64,000 nt of DNA from Candidatus Sulfuricurvum sp. RIFRC-1 (GCF_000310245.1 NC_020505.1:1708001-1772000), one strand, 5' to 3'; counted from the first letter of the stretch, positions 44,314-54,493 are shown. Notes: generated by a model from the sequence alone, not told the origin. Made by a program: numbers and translations.

Positions 44314-46050
44314 ATGGATCGGATTACCCACGATTTACTTGAAAAACGCCATATCACCCAACAGCAAATTGATCGTCTCACATCCAGAGGAGTTCAGGAC
44401 GATACCGTTTTAGAGACACTTACGAAAGTGGGTGCTGTATCGATCAATTTTATCAAACGATTTATTGTTGAACAAATCCGACTCGGCCGATATGAATTCT
44501 CCATTATCAAAAATTACCATTTTTTAGATGAAGCATCGATACTATCCCATTTAGCTGAAGTTATCGAAGTTCCGTTTATCGATCTTGACTCCATTGATAT
44601 GGATTATCGACTCGTTGAAAAAATACCGACGGCGCAACTTAAACGTTACAATGCCCTCCCTATTTCTCAAGATGACATGTACGTTGTTGTTGCGTTTTCT
44701 GACCCTTTAAATATGGAAGCGCAAGAGTCGATTCAACGTCTTTTCCCTCGTAAATCACTCAAAATTTCCGTTGCCACAGAGAAGCAGATTCAAGCCTATT
44801 TATTCAAAATGGAGCTGAAAGACAGTGTTAAAGAACTCGTTAGCAATATTCGCAACGAATTACGCAATATCGGAACCATTGAAGAACAGCAAGAAGCTTC
44901 CTCCATTCTCCAACTTATTGATGTTATTCTAAAAGCCTGCATAAAAGGACGTGCCAGTGACATCCATATTGAACCGACCGAGCGTAACTGTGTTGTACGT
45001 GGACGGGTGGATGGAAAATTGGCTGAAATCTTTATTTTCGACCGTGATATTTATCCCCCTTTGGCGTCACGAATTAAACTCTTAGCCAATCTTGATATCG
45101 CAGAACGCCGTAAACCTCAAGATGGTCGTTTTTCTGCGATGGTTATGGACGCCGAATTTGATTTTCGTCTCTCTACTCTCCCGATTATTTATGGAGAGTC
45201 CATCGTAATGCGTATTTTGGATAAAACCAAAGCGTTGGTCAAGCTTGAAGATTCAGGGATGGACAGTGCAAGTTACCAAAAACTCATTAAAGGGCTTCAG
45301 TCTCCTTTTGGTATTATCTTAGTTACCGGTCCTACCGGAAGCGGTAAAACAACGACTCTTTACGGTGCGTTAAACGAACTCCGTAATGTTGAAGATAAAG
45401 TCATCACCGTAGAAGATCCGGTTGAGTATCGTATGAATTTGATTCAACAGGTTCAAGTCAATCCAAAGGTTGGGCTCTCTTTCGCCGACGCTCTACGCTC
45501 CATTCTCCGTCAAGACCCGGATAAAATCATGATTGGAGAGATTCGTGACCATGAGACTCTGGAAATTGCTATTAAAGCAGCTCTTACAGGGCACTTGGTA
45601 ATATCAACGCTTCATACCAATGATGCAATCAGCGCTATTCCCCGTATGTCTGACATGGGGATTGAGCCTTATCTGATTAGCGGTGCTTTAGTTGCAGTTC
45701 AAGCACAGCGACTTGTACGAAGGATTTGTACCCACTGTAAAAAAGAGGTTGATATACCGCAGACACTGCTTCAAGAGTACAGTGCACTCATTCCACCTCA
45801 TACGGTTTTTTATGAAGGAGCTGGATGTAAAGAGTGCAATGGATCCGGTTATATGGGGCGTGAAATGATTTGTGAAGTGCTCCCTATGACTGAAAATATT
45901 TCCAGTATGATTGCAAGAGGGGCATCAAAAGATGACCTTCTCAAAGAAGCAAAGCGTGAAGGGTTTGTAGGTATGTTTGAAAATGGTATGGCAAAAGCCG
46001 TGCATGGAGTTACAACATTAGATGAAATACTAAGGGTGGCAAAAGGATGA
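44314..46050 (+). CDS. ctsE: type II secretion/pilus assembly ATPase (CtsE/MshE/GspE)
   Basis: 578 residues: T2SSE N-terminal domain (about 50-170), Walker A GPTGSGKTTT (339-348), Walker B IMIGEIRD (405-412), His box STLHTND, and a four-Cys zinc site (472, 475, 505, 508). It powers assembly of a pilus or pseudopilus from the cytoplasmic face of the inner membrane. No PilT-type retraction ATPase is in the window. Confidence 0.92.
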   Translation: MDRITHDLLEKRHITQQQIDRLTSRGVQDDTVLETLTKVGAVSINFIKRFIVEQIRLGRYEFSIIKNYHFLDEASILSHLAEVIEVPFIDLDSIDMDYRLVEKIPTAQLKRYNALPISQDDMYVVVAFSDPLNMEAQESIQRLFPRKSLKISVATEKQIQAYLFKMELKDSVKELVSNIRNELRNIGTIEEQQEASSILQLIDVILKACIKGRASDIHIEPTERNCVVRGRVDGKLAEIFIFDRDIYPPLASRIKLLANLDIAERRKPQDGRFSAMVMDAEFDFRLSTLPIIYGESIVMRILDKTKALVKLEDSGMDSASYQKLIKGLQSPFGIILVTGPTGSGKTTTLYGALNELRNVEDKVITVEDPVEYRMNLIQQVQVNPKVGLSFADALRSILRQDPDKIMIGEIRDHETLEIAIKAALTGHLVISTLHTNDAISAIPRMSDMGIEPYLISGALVAVQAQRLVRRICTHCKKEVDIPQTLLQEYSALIPPHTVFYEGAGCKECNGSGYMGREMICEVLPMTENISSMIARGASKDDLLKEAKREGFVGMFENGMAKAVHGVTTLDEILRVAKG

Positions 46051-47294
46051 AATATTTTATAGTAACAATTCTCACCAAAGGGAAAAAAACGGAACAAGGT
46101 TTGTATGCCGAAAATAAAAAAGAAGCCCATTATTTGGCTAAAATCAAATTTTCCGGGATGATATTAAAAGTCAATGAGACTTCAGCGCCGATTGAGGATC
46201 AGCTTCGCCGATTAAAAGAGAGCCTATTCTCTAACATACAAAAACGAAAGCTTAAACAAGATGCCCTTATTGCAGCCATACGCCAACTGGCCGTTATGAC
46301 CAATGCAGGAATTTCGATTCATGATTCACTCAAAGAAATTGCCGATGCTACAACGGATAAAACATTGCAATTGGTTTTAGGAACAATAGCAGAGGATATC
46401 AATGCCGGGCACAGCCTTTCTCAATCTGCGGCAAAATTTTCCTACGAGCTTGGAAATCTCTCTTTAGCAATGATTGAACTCGGTGAAAAAACCGGTAATA
46501 TGGCTGAAGCCCTCCATAAGCTTGCGGACATGCTCGAAGAGATCCGCCGTAATATTATCAAATTCAAAAAGGCGATGGCTTATCCGCGTAATGTTATGAT
46601 TGCCATGGCCATCGCATTTACGGTTCTTATCTCTTACGTTGTACCTCAATTTAAAACGATCTTCGAACAGCTAGATGCTGAGCTTCCTATGCCAACAAAA
46701 ATTTTATTGTTTTTAGAACATCTATTTAATACTTACGGTTTATATGTATTAGCAGGAATTTTTGTTTTTGTTGTTGCTTTTCGCTATATGCTTAATCACA
46801 ATCGAGAATTTCGTTACAAATGGCATCAATTTCTTCTTAAAACCTACCTTATCAAAAATATCATTATGTATGCAACACTTAACCGGTTTACCCTTGTCTT
46901 TTCCGAACTTGTACGTGCCGGTATTCCCATTGCAGAAGCGCTGGAAACATCTATTGCAATGATTGATAATCTCCCGCTTCAAGAAAAGTTGCTGACGGTA
47001 CGGCAAACCGTTGAAAAAGGGGGAACCCTCCATAACGGTTTAGCCGAAACAGGGCTTTTTGAAAATATGATCATCCAAATGATCTCTGCAGGGGAAGCAA
47101 GTGGTCAGCTCGATGCCATGATGCAAAAAGTCATGGAATATTATAAAATGAAGTTCGATGCAATTATCGACGGTCTTTCCGAAGCGATTGAACCGGTTAT
47201 GCTTTTACTGATCGCTTGTATGGTTGTATTATTGGCACTGGGTATTTTCTTACCAATGTGGGAAATGGGGAATGCGGTCCAAGGCCGCCGCTAA
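46047..47294 (+). CDS. ctsF: inner-membrane platform protein (CtsF/MshG/GspF)
   Basis: 415 residues with two GspF domains (AIRQLAVMTNAGISIHDSLK and TLNRFTLVFSELVRAGIPI) and three membrane segments. It is the polytopic platform partner of the ATPase, whose stop it overlaps (ATGA). It ends the uptake cluster; no pilin or pseudopilin gene follows. Confidence 0.92.
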   Translation: MKYFIVTILTKGKKTEQGLYAENKKEAHYLAKIKFSGMILKVNETSAPIEDQLRRLKESLFSNIQKRKLKQDALIAAIRQLAVMTNAGISIHDSLKEIADATTDKTLQLVLGTIAEDINAGHSLSQSAAKFSYELGNLSLAMIELGEKTGNMAEALHKLADMLEEIRRNIIKFKKAMAYPRNVMIAMAIAFTVLISYVVPQFKTIFEQLDAELPMPTKILLFLEHLFNTYGLYVLAGIFVFVVAFRYMLNHNREFRYKWHQFLLKTYLIKNIIMYATLNRFTLVFSELVRAGIPIAEALETSIAMIDNLPLQEKLLTVRQTVEKGGTLHNGLAETGLFENMIIQMISAGEASGQLDAMMQKVMEYYKMKFDAIIDGLSEAIEPVMLLLIACMVVLLALGIFLPMWEMGNAVQGRR

Positions 47295-47295
47295 A

Positions 47296-47314
47296 AAGAG
47301 GCTTTAAGCCTCTT
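47296..47314 (-). terminator. terminator hairpin between ctsF and the helicase gene
   Basis: AAGAGGCTT-T-AAGCCTCTT inverted repeat. On the minus strand five T follow, so it terminates the helicase gene, whose last codons it overlaps. It may also stop the plus-strand run. The 8-bp spacing between the convergent stops makes a shared terminator likely. Confidence 0.75.
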
Positions 47315-49382
47315 CACTTGACCCTTTTGAGACTAAAGCATTATACGTTTCATCTTTAGGAATCAGCCCAGCCTCAAATAAAAATTGCGACGGGACAAAA
47401 TTGGTTTTCTTGATTTTGTCATATTTAGCATAGCTCAGAAAGAGACGATCTTTTGCCCGTGTTACCGATACATAGAAAAGTCGTCTCTCCTCTTCAATAC
47501 TTCCGCTTCGAGACATCAGTTTTCGGTTTGGAAACCGTCCATCCATTAAATCAATGACATACACTTCTTGGTATTCCAACCCTTTGGAGGCATGAATACT
47601 GAGCAGATGAACCCCTTCCCCCTGCGTCAAATCCTGTGAGCCCAAAACCATGGCATTCAAGAAACGTTCATGATCTTTATACGGGCGTGAAAGTTCAAAC
47701 AAAAGAGTGCATTTTCGACGAATTCTCTCTTGTGATTCACTTTTAGCCCGCTCATCAATCGATCCATTTTCGGTCATAGCCCGCCTTGTGGAAAGCATCT
47801 CAACAACGTGCCCGTATAACGCTGAAAGTGCAATCTTTTGAACCGCAGCTTTTGGTTCTTTGATATCTCTCAATTGACGGAATAAAATAAATAGATCATG
47901 CAAAAAGGTAGCCGAATCTTTTGTGAGTTTAGCGTGCTTCAGAATCGGATTCCCCATAAAGTTAGGGTCCAATCCAAGCTTTGCAAATCGCCCTGCACTC
48001 CCAAGCTCAGCATAATCATCGAACAGCCCTAACTGATGATTAAGACGCCGTTTTTCAAACGGGTTAGAGATTTCAGAATCCGGTGAATACAATCCACGCA
48101 AAAACGAACCGCGACCCAGTTTTTGCAATGCCACAAACAGCTCTTTTGCAATTGCACTTCCTACCCCTTTGGCATAATCAAACAAATGGATAAAGGCCAT
48201 CATATCCGATTCATTGACAAGCAGAGTATACATATCCAAAAGGGCTTTGATCTCTTTCGAATCAAAAAAACTGGTTCCCCCGCGCCGCCGACACGCTATT
48301 CCCATTTCACGTAAGGTCGCTTCAATACCATCTGCCGAGGCATTATTTCGAAAGATTACAGCGATTTCTTCTCGATTCGTAGAAGAATCACCGATTTTTT
48401 GAGCAATACCATGATACTGGTCAAACAGTTCATCATAGATAAGCAAGGAGGGGCTTTGCGCTTCTGCCGTTCGGGTTACTTCCAAAGCTTTTGGGTATAT
48501 CCGTTCATTATAGGCGATAACCGTATTGGCCAAAGAGAGGATCGGAACGGTTGAACGGTAGTTTTTATTAAGAGTATAGACCTCAGCATCGGGGAAATTG
48601 GTCGTAAATGACCCAATAATAGAGATATCAGCCCCGTTAAAAGCATAAATACTCTGATCATAATCTCCCACACAAAAAAGTGACGGAGGGCGCATAGCGT
48701 TGATCAGCGTCCCCTGAAGGGCATTCGTATCTTGGTACTCGTCAATCAATACCTCTTTATACCCCAAATCACTCTGCTGTGCAAGATCACGCATATGAAG
48801 AAGCAAATCATTAAAATTTACGAAGCCATACTCTTTTTTCAGCGCTTCAAATTCATCAATAATATCGGCATAAATCGCCGCATACACAGCGTGTTCATCT
48901 TGCCTTGTTAAAATCCACTCTTCAAAATTAACGTTCAGTTCTGTATTTTGGTAAAAAGAATACACATCATACAGATAATTGGCACCGTATGCCGATGTCG
49001 CACAATCAATGTGGCTGAATGTCCGTTTTTCATACACACTGCGGAAAAGAGTTTTGAGTTCTCTGGGCTGTTTGAGAACGACTTTTCCCTCTTTGCGTTT
49101 GAGCCAGCGATAACTCACCGCATGAAATGTCCCGGCATCGATCTTAGAAGCGATCTCCCGACCGAAAAATGCCGCTACCCTCTCCACCATCTCAGCGGCG
49201 GCTTTGTTGGTAAAAGTAAGGAGTAAAATCTCTTCAGGTTTTACATTTTGAGAGATAAGATAAGCAATACGCCCAACAATCGTCGAAGTTTTTCCCGTAC
49301 CGGCTGAAGCTATAATAAGATTATGTCCATACGGAGCAGTTGCGGCAGTATATTGTTGAACGTTGAGGCGGGAAAGTGGCAA
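47304..49382 (-). CDS. UvrD/Rep-family ATP-dependent DNA helicase
   Basis: 692 residues of superfamily 1A: motif I ASAGTGKTSTIVGR, motif Ia TFTNKAAAEM, motif II VLIDEYQDTNALQG, motif III GDYDQSIYAFNGA, motif V/VI region LLSIHASKGLEYQEVYV and RRLFYVSVTRA. It unwinds DNA 3' to 5' in repair or replication restart. Slightly short and without the C-terminal Tudor region of full UvrD/PcrA, so it could equally be called Rep. It follows fliW by 34 bp. Confidence 0.9.
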   Translation of the reverse strand: MPLSRLNVQQYTAATAPYGHNLIIASAGTGKTSTIVGRIAYLISQNVKPEEILLLTFTNKAAAEMVERVAAFFGREIASKIDAGTFHAVSYRWLKRKEGKVVLKQPRELKTLFRSVYEKRTFSHIDCATSAYGANYLYDVYSFYQNTELNVNFEEWILTRQDEHAVYAAIYADIIDEFEALKKEYGFVNFNDLLLHMRDLAQQSDLGYKEVLIDEYQDTNALQGTLINAMRPPSLFCVGDYDQSIYAFNGADISIIGSFTTNFPDAEVYTLNKNYRSTVPILSLANTVIAYNERIYPKALEVTRTAEAQSPSLLIYDELFDQYHGIAQKIGDSSTNREEIAVIFRNNASADGIEATLREMGIACRRRGGTSFFDSKEIKALLDMYTLLVNESDMMAFIHLFDYAKGVGSAIAKELFVALQKLGRGSFLRGLYSPDSEISNPFEKRRLNHQLGLFDDYAELGSAGRFAKLGLDPNFMGNPILKHAKLTKDSATFLHDLFILFRQLRDIKEPKAAVQKIALSALYGHVVEMLSTRRAMTENGSIDERAKSESQERIRRKCTLLFELSRPYKDHERFLNAMVLGSQDLTQGEGVHLLSIHASKGLEYQEVYVIDLMDGRFPNRKLMSRSGSIEEERRLFYVSVTRAKDRLFLSYAKYDKIKKTNFVPSQFLFEAGLIPKDETYNALVSKGSSEEA

Positions 49383-49416
49383 GAGGCTCCTTGAAGCCCC
49401 AAGTATAGGAGCTACA

Positions 49417-49797
49417 TTATGATTTAAAATTTTTGATAGGTTCAGCCAAGCCTAAACCGGGATGATTTTTCACATCTAATACCGCTTGCGCCATGGTCGC
49501 ATTGTCTTGATTAAAAATAAGCGGGGCTAGGAAGTTTATGCACGATTCATCGAGCGGGTCTTGAATTACGGCGATATTATATACCACTACCTTTGAATCT
49601 TCATTAATGTCGAGTAATACTCGTATTGCTGTTGGCAAATCAAATGAATATTCACGCAAAACATATGGATTTGCCAAGGTAAAACTAATACTCCCGTCAC
49701 AACTTTGAAGCGTTGAAAACAATTCATCAATCTCATGCAACTCTACACATCCAATACTTTCAAATCCTAATATTGTCGATTTAACTTGAAATTGCAT
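49417..49797 (-). CDS. fliW: flagellar assembly factor FliW
   Basis: 126 residues: N-terminal FQVKSTILGFESIGCVELHEI, central VLREYSFDLP, and NFLAPLIFNQDNATMAQAVL, the most conserved FliW segment. FliW binds flagellin and CsrA, linking filament export to translational control. It lies apart from flagellar genes and diverges from valS. Confidence 0.92.
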   Translation of the reverse strand: MQFQVKSTILGFESIGCVELHEIDELFSTLQSCDGSISFTLANPYVLREYSFDLPTAIRVLLDINEDSKVVVYNIAVIQDPLDESCINFLAPLIFNQDNATMAQAVLDVKNHPGLGLAEPIKNFKS

Positions 49798-49860
49798 TAA
49801 TGATCCTTTAAACTACAGTATTTCCTCACTAAAAGCAAATCGCGTTCCTCCGAATTTTGG

Positions 49861-49866
49861 TATAAT
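49861..49866 (+). promoter_or_regulatory. probable -10 box of valS
   Basis: TATAAT after TTTGG, 31 bp before the valS ATG in the fliW-valS divergent gap. No convincing -35. Confidence 0.6.
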
Positions 49867-49897
49867 TCGCGATATTTTTTGTACCCAAGGCCTTGTT

Positions 49898-52516
49898 ATG
49901 TCAGCTACCCATTACGATCCCAAAAATATTGAAGAGACTTACTATCCCATTTGGGAAGAGCGGGGTTATTTTGAAATCGACGGAAATAAATCGATTACAA
50001 AGCCGGATAAACATTTTGCCATTATGATGCCTCCGCCGAATGTCACGGGTAGGCTTCATATCGGACACGGTCTAACCTTCACCCTCCAAGACATTATCGT
50101 CCGCTACAAACGGATGGACGGTTATATGACCCTTTGGCAACCGGGAACCGACCATGCCGGAATTGCTACTCAAAACGTCGTGGAAAAACAGCTCCTTGCT
50201 GAGGGGAAAACCAAAGAAGAACTCGGACGCGAAGCGTTTTTAGAGCGTGTTTGGGAGTGGAAAGAGGAGAGCGGCGGGATTATGGTCGGACAACTCCGGA
50301 AACTCGGTGTCTCTCCCGCATGGAGTCGTGAACGCTTTACGATGGATGAGGGGCTAAAGTCCTCCGTTAAAGAGGCATTCGTCCACCTCTACAACCAAAA
50401 TCTCATCGTACGCGGCAACTACATGGTCAACTGGTGTACTCATGATGGTGCATTGAGCGATATCGAAGTAGAGCACGAAGAACACCAGGGCAATTTCTAC
50501 CACATGCGCTATCCGTTCAGTGACGGCAGCGGTCATATTGTTGTTGCTACCACCCGTCCTGAAACCTACTTCGGTGATACTGCCATTATGGTTCATCCTG
50601 ATGATGAGCGTTACCTTCACCTCATCGGACAAAGTGTCACCCTTCCGCTTATAAACCGCGACATTAAAATCATTGCCGACAGTCATGTCGATCGTGAGTT
50701 TGGAACCGGTGTCGTAAAAGTCACTCCTGCGCATGATACGAATGACTACGAAGTGGGAAAACGACACGATCTGGAATTCATCACCGTGTTTGACGAAAAA
50801 GGGATATTGAACCAGCACGCCGGAGAGTTTGAAGGATTAGAGCGTCTCGAAGCACGCGCTGTTATCGTCAAACGTCTCGAAGAGGCGGGATTTATCGAGA
50901 AAATCGAAGAGCACACCCACCAAGTGGGGCATTGTTACCGCTGTAAAAATATCGTTGAACCGTATATTTCCAAACAGTGGTTTGTCCGCAAAGAGGTTGC
51001 ACGCGGTTCTATTGATAAAACCAATGAGGGATTGACCCAATTTTTCCCTCCTCACTGGATCAACAGCTACAATGCTTGGATGGGTGAATTACGCGATTGG
51101 TGTATCTCACGCCAGCTTTGGTGGGGACATCGTATTCCGGTATTTTACTGCGACTCTTGCGCTCATGAGTGGGCTAGTTTGGAAGAACATCCGTCTTCAT
51201 GCCCTCATTGTGCGAGTAAAAATTTCACTCAAGACCCTGATGTTCTCGATACATGGTTCAGCTCCGCACTCTGGCCGTTCTCAACACTCGGATGGGGGAA
51301 CGGCGATACCGCTCAAGATCAACTCTTCCAAAGCGAAGATATGGCTCGTTTCTATCCTAACACTCTTCTTATCACCGGATTTGATATTCTTTTCTTCTGG
51401 GTTGCGCGTATGATGATGATGGGTGAGAGTTTTACGGGAGAGTTACCGTTTAAACATATCTACCTTCATGCATTGGTACGGGATGAGCACGGTCAAAAAA
51501 TGTCCAAATCCAAAGGGAATGTCATCGATCCGCTCGATATGGTCGAAAAATACAGTGCCGATGCATTGCGTTTCACCTTAGCTGTCCTTGCAGTTCAAGG
51601 ACGCGACATTCGGCTCAGTAACGACCGATTAGAGCAAAGTCGAAACTTTACCAACAAACTTTTTAATGCTTCAAAATTCTTGCAAATGAACGTGTCTACA
51701 TTCAAAGATTTAGCGGATCAGGAAATCACCACTCCGCTGGGCCGCTATATGTTGAGCCGTTTTCACCGCGCGACAGCTGAGACGAGAGCATTCTTAGACG
51801 AATACCGTTTTAACGATGCGGCAACGGTACTTTACCGCTTCTTGTGGAATGAGTTCTGCGACTGGGGTATCGAGTTAGGGAAAGCGTCCAAAGAGAGCGT
51901 TAACGAACTGGGAAGCATCTTCAAAGAGTCAATGAAACTTCTCCATCCGTTTATGCCTTTTATCACCGAGTACCTTTATCATGAACTCTCCGGCACCTCG
52001 CTCGAAGAGGGTAATTCGATTATGGTAATGTCGTATCCTGAAGAGGTGACGGTGAATGAAGCGATCGAAGCAGAATTTGCCATCATCATGGATGCCATTG
52101 TAACTATTCGCCGGGCTAAAACCCTTGTTGATTTGGGGAACCAAAAAATCGATCTCGCTTACCTTAAATGCAATGGCGATCAAGAGACGATGGCACCATT
52201 CATTATCCGCCTAGCCAAAGTAGAAACACTTCATTTTACCGATTCTAAAATCGACAATGCGATTAGCGATATCGGAGAATCGGTTGAGGTTTACCTTCCA
52301 ACCGACGCGATTGATTTGAGCCCGATCATCGACCGACTCACGAAACAGCGTGAAAAACTCCAAAAAGAGGCTGACAAACTACAAGGGATGCTCTCCAATG
52401 AGCGTTTTGTAGCCAATGCTCCTGAAGCGGTCATCATCCAAAACCGTGAAGGATTAGCCGATGCGGAAGATAAAGTATCCAAAATCGATGCTCAGCTCGG
52501 TGCGTTAGGCAACTAA
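49898..52516 (+). CDS. valS: valyl-tRNA synthetase
   Basis: An 872-residue class Ia synthetase: HIGH motif in GRLHIGHGLTF, editing domain with TTRPETYFGDTA, KMSKS in DEHGQKMSKSKGN, anticodon-binding domain, and a C-terminal coiled coil (about 810-870). It charges tRNA-Val. Full length. The next gene starts one base after its stop. Confidence 0.97.
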   Translation: MSATHYDPKNIEETYYPIWEERGYFEIDGNKSITKPDKHFAIMMPPPNVTGRLHIGHGLTFTLQDIIVRYKRMDGYMTLWQPGTDHAGIATQNVVEKQLLAEGKTKEELGREAFLERVWEWKEESGGIMVGQLRKLGVSPAWSRERFTMDEGLKSSVKEAFVHLYNQNLIVRGNYMVNWCTHDGALSDIEVEHEEHQGNFYHMRYPFSDGSGHIVVATTRPETYFGDTAIMVHPDDERYLHLIGQSVTLPLINRDIKIIADSHVDREFGTGVVKVTPAHDTNDYEVGKRHDLEFITVFDEKGILNQHAGEFEGLERLEARAVIVKRLEEAGFIEKIEEHTHQVGHCYRCKNIVEPYISKQWFVRKEVARGSIDKTNEGLTQFFPPHWINSYNAWMGELRDWCISRQLWWGHRIPVFYCDSCAHEWASLEEHPSSCPHCASKNFTQDPDVLDTWFSSALWPFSTLGWGNGDTAQDQLFQSEDMARFYPNTLLITGFDILFFWVARMMMMGESFTGELPFKHIYLHALVRDEHGQKMSKSKGNVIDPLDMVEKYSADALRFTLAVLAVQGRDIRLSNDRLEQSRNFTNKLFNASKFLQMNVSTFKDLADQEITTPLGRYMLSRFHRATAETRAFLDEYRFNDAATVLYRFLWNEFCDWGIELGKASKESVNELGSIFKESMKLLHPFMPFITEYLYHELSGTSLEEGNSIMVMSYPEEVTVNEAIEAEFAIIMDAIVTIRRAKTLVDLGNQKIDLAYLKCNGDQETMAPFIIRLAKVETLHFTDSKIDNAISDIGESVEVYLPTDAIDLSPIIDRLTKQREKLQKEADKLQGMLSNERFVANAPEAVIIQNREGLADAEDKVSKIDAQLGALGN

Positions 52517-52517
52517 C

Positions 52518-52919
52518 GTGCAATTTCGGGAACTCTCCTCAACTGAGCTGAGCGAGGGGTACACTCTCCTCTCAGCACTCCGCACCGAACTCTCAAATGA
52601 TCAATTTGAAACGTTTATCACGTCTCACTATCCCAAAGATTACCGTCCTATCGGCGCCTATGAGAGGGGAGCGTTACGGATATATGCAGGTGTGAGTATA
52701 CGGGAGAATTTAGAGTTAGGACGGCACTTAATCGTTGATGATTTTATTACCCATCTTGGGTATGAGTATCTGAGTCTAGAGATGATCGATTATTTGGGTG
52801 ATTACGCCAAAATGCACAACTGTCAAAGTATTTTAATCTGGGGAAAACAACAGGGGTTGTCAATCAATCATTTGGGAGGGTTCCGTCCCAAACGAGACGG
52901 ATTTATCAAAACCTTTTAA
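52518..52919 (+). CDS. small GNAT-like acetyltransferase
   Basis: 133 residues from GTG 52518, one base after the valS stop. Segments YPKDYRPIGAYERGALRIYAG, HLIVDDFITHLGYEYLS and the final LGGFRPKRDGFIK have the strand order of a GNAT fold, but the acetyl-CoA loop is not canonical. It probably depends on valS translation. Substrate unknown. Confidence 0.65.
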   Translation: MQFRELSSTELSEGYTLLSALRTELSNDQFETFITSHYPKDYRPIGAYERGALRIYAGVSIRENLELGRHLIVDDFITHLGYEYLSLEMIDYLGDYAKMHNCQSILIWGKQQGLSINHLGGFRPKRDGFIKTF

Positions 52920-53486
52920 TTATTCCGCGATCCCTTCGATTTCTACAATAAGTTTCACTTCATCTCCGACAACCACACCGCCAGCTTCTATCGCTTTGTT
53001 CCAATTCAAACCATAATCTTTACGGTTAACTTGACCACTCAACACAAATCCAGAACGTTGATTACCCCACGGATCTTCCACAACTCCGCCCATGTCGATA
53101 TCCAAAACAACTTTTTTCGTAATGCCTCGAATCGTCAAATTTCCCGTCATTTTACTTTTTGATGTACTTGTCATCACAAATGAAATATCCCCAAATTTTG
53201 CCGCATCAAAGAAATCCGAGCTTCGTAAATGATCATCACGCTTCACAATCCCCGTATCGATAGAATCCGCTTTCATTGAACCGCTCAATGATTTAAACTG
53301 CCCCTTCTCTAAATCATAAATCCCGCTGAAATTAGTGAATTTTCCGCTTACTGTACTGATCATCATATGTTTGACTTTAAACCCTACGTTTGAATGGGAT
53401 GGATCCACTTTATAGAGAGCAGCCGAGAGCGCCGTTGAACCGAGCAATAAGCCTACCATTACTGTTGCTAAAATATTCTTTTTCAT
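52920..53486 (-). CDS. YceI-family periplasmic lipid-binding protein
   Basis: 188 residues: signal peptide MKKNILATVMVGLLLGSTALSA, then the YceI lipocalin-like barrel (YKVDPSHSNVGFKVKHMM, LRSSDFFDAAKFGDISFV, GLNWNKAIEAGGVVVGDEV). Homologues bind polyisoprenoids in the periplasm. It converges with the small acetyltransferase gene with no spacer. Confidence 0.92.
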   Translation of the reverse strand: MKKNILATVMVGLLLGSTALSAALYKVDPSHSNVGFKVKHMMISTVSGKFTNFSGIYDLEKGQFKSLSGSMKADSIDTGIVKRDDHLRSSDFFDAAKFGDISFVMTSTSKSKMTGNLTIRGITKKVVLDIDMGGVVEDPWGNQRSGFVLSGQVNRKDYGLNWNKAIEAGGVVVGDEVKLIVEIEGIAE

Positions 53487-53576
53487 CGTCTATCCTTTTG
53501 GGTTAATCTGTGCATATTGTAGATTGTTTTTCTCAATGAATTATTAACGTAAGAATAATGATGATACTTTTTAAGC

Positions 53577-53582
53577 TATACT
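53577..53582 (+). promoter_or_regulatory. probable -10 box of pyrF
   Basis: TATACT 28 bp before the pyrF ATG, in the 123-bp gap between divergent yceI and pyrF. Nothing else was identified in the gap. Confidence 0.5.
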
Positions 53583-53609
53583 TTTGCTATCAATTTCCAA
53601 AGGTTTCTC

Positions 53610-54293
53610 ATGCACTTATGCGTTGCACTTGATCTTCCAAATCAGGAAGACAATTTAGCTCTCGTTACAAAAATCAAAGACTATCCTATTTGGCTCAAAG
53701 TAGGTTTGCGCTCTTACATTCGTGACGGAAAACCCTTTATAGATGCAATCAAAACCATCAATCCCGATTTTAAAATCTTTTTGGATCTCAAACTTTATGA
53801 TATCCCTAATACGATGGCTGACGCTGCGGAATCGATCATGGGCTTAGGTGTTGATATGTTCAATGTTCACGCTTCCGCCGGCCGAAAAGCAATGCGAGAA
53901 GTGATGAAGCGCCTCGAACCGTATGAAAATCGCCCTTTAGTCCTTGCCGTTACTGCCCTCACATCGTTCGAAGAAAGTGAGTTCAACCATGTCTATAATG
54001 AAAATATAGCAACCAAAGCGGATTGTTTTGCAAAAGATGCGCATGAAGCGGGATTGGACGGTGTCGTATGCAGTGCTTACGAAAGTGCTTCGATCAAATC
54101 TCTTACCTCAAAAGGATTCATCACTCTAACACCGGGCATCCGCCCGTTTGGTGAAGATGCGGGAGATCAGGAGCGTGTTGCGACAATAGAAGTAGCACAA
54201 AATGAAAAAGTTGATTTTATCGTCGTCGGTCGCCCGATTTATACTGCTGAAAATCCTGCTGAAGTAGTGGAAAAAATACTCGCTGTTTTATAA
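53610..54293 (+). CDS. pyrF: orotidine 5'-phosphate decarboxylase
   Basis: 227 residues: N-terminal [16 protein letters not shown], the catalytic [16 protein letters not shown] with its Asp-x-Lys array, and [14 protein letters not shown] for phosphate binding. It makes UMP in the last step of pyrimidine synthesis. Preceded by a likely -10 box (53577). Confidence 0.95.
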   Translation: MHLCVALDLPNQEDNLALVTKIKDYPIWLKVGLRSYIRDGKPFIDAIKTINPDFKIFLDLKLYDIPNTMADAAESIMGLGVDMFNVHASAGRKAMREVMKRLEPYENRPLVLAVTALTSFEESEFNHVYNENIATKADCFAKDAHEAGLDGVVCSAYESASIKSLTSKGFITLTPGIRPFGEDAGDQERVATIEVAQNEKVDFIVVGRPIYTAENPAEVVEKILAVL

Positions 54294-54342
54294 ATTGGCA
54301 TATTCTTTGCTTTATTTCTTTAAATACTTGCAAGGAGACCGT

Positions 54343-54489
54343 ATGAAATTTATGGATAAAATCGAGTTAATTGTGAAATTAAAAGAAAAAATTGCTGAAG
54401 CAAAAGCTTCCAATGAAGCTCTTGCCATTCAATTACAATCCCTTTTGGATCAAATAATCTCTAATCCAAAAAACTCCCCGGCAATTTAA
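54343..54489 (+). CDS. 48-residue hypothetical helical protein
   Basis: ATG at 54343 has a perfect AAGGAG ribosome-binding site, so the earlier in-frame ATG is unlikely. The product (MKFMDKIELIVKLKEKIAEA...) is one amphipathic helix rich in Lys, Glu, Ala and Gln. It is followed by a strong hairpin. No function is recognised. Probably cotranscribed with pyrF. Confidence 0.6.
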   Translation: MKFMDKIELIVKLKEKIAEAKASNEALAIQLQSLLDQIISNPKNSPAI

Positions 54490-54493
54490 CCTA

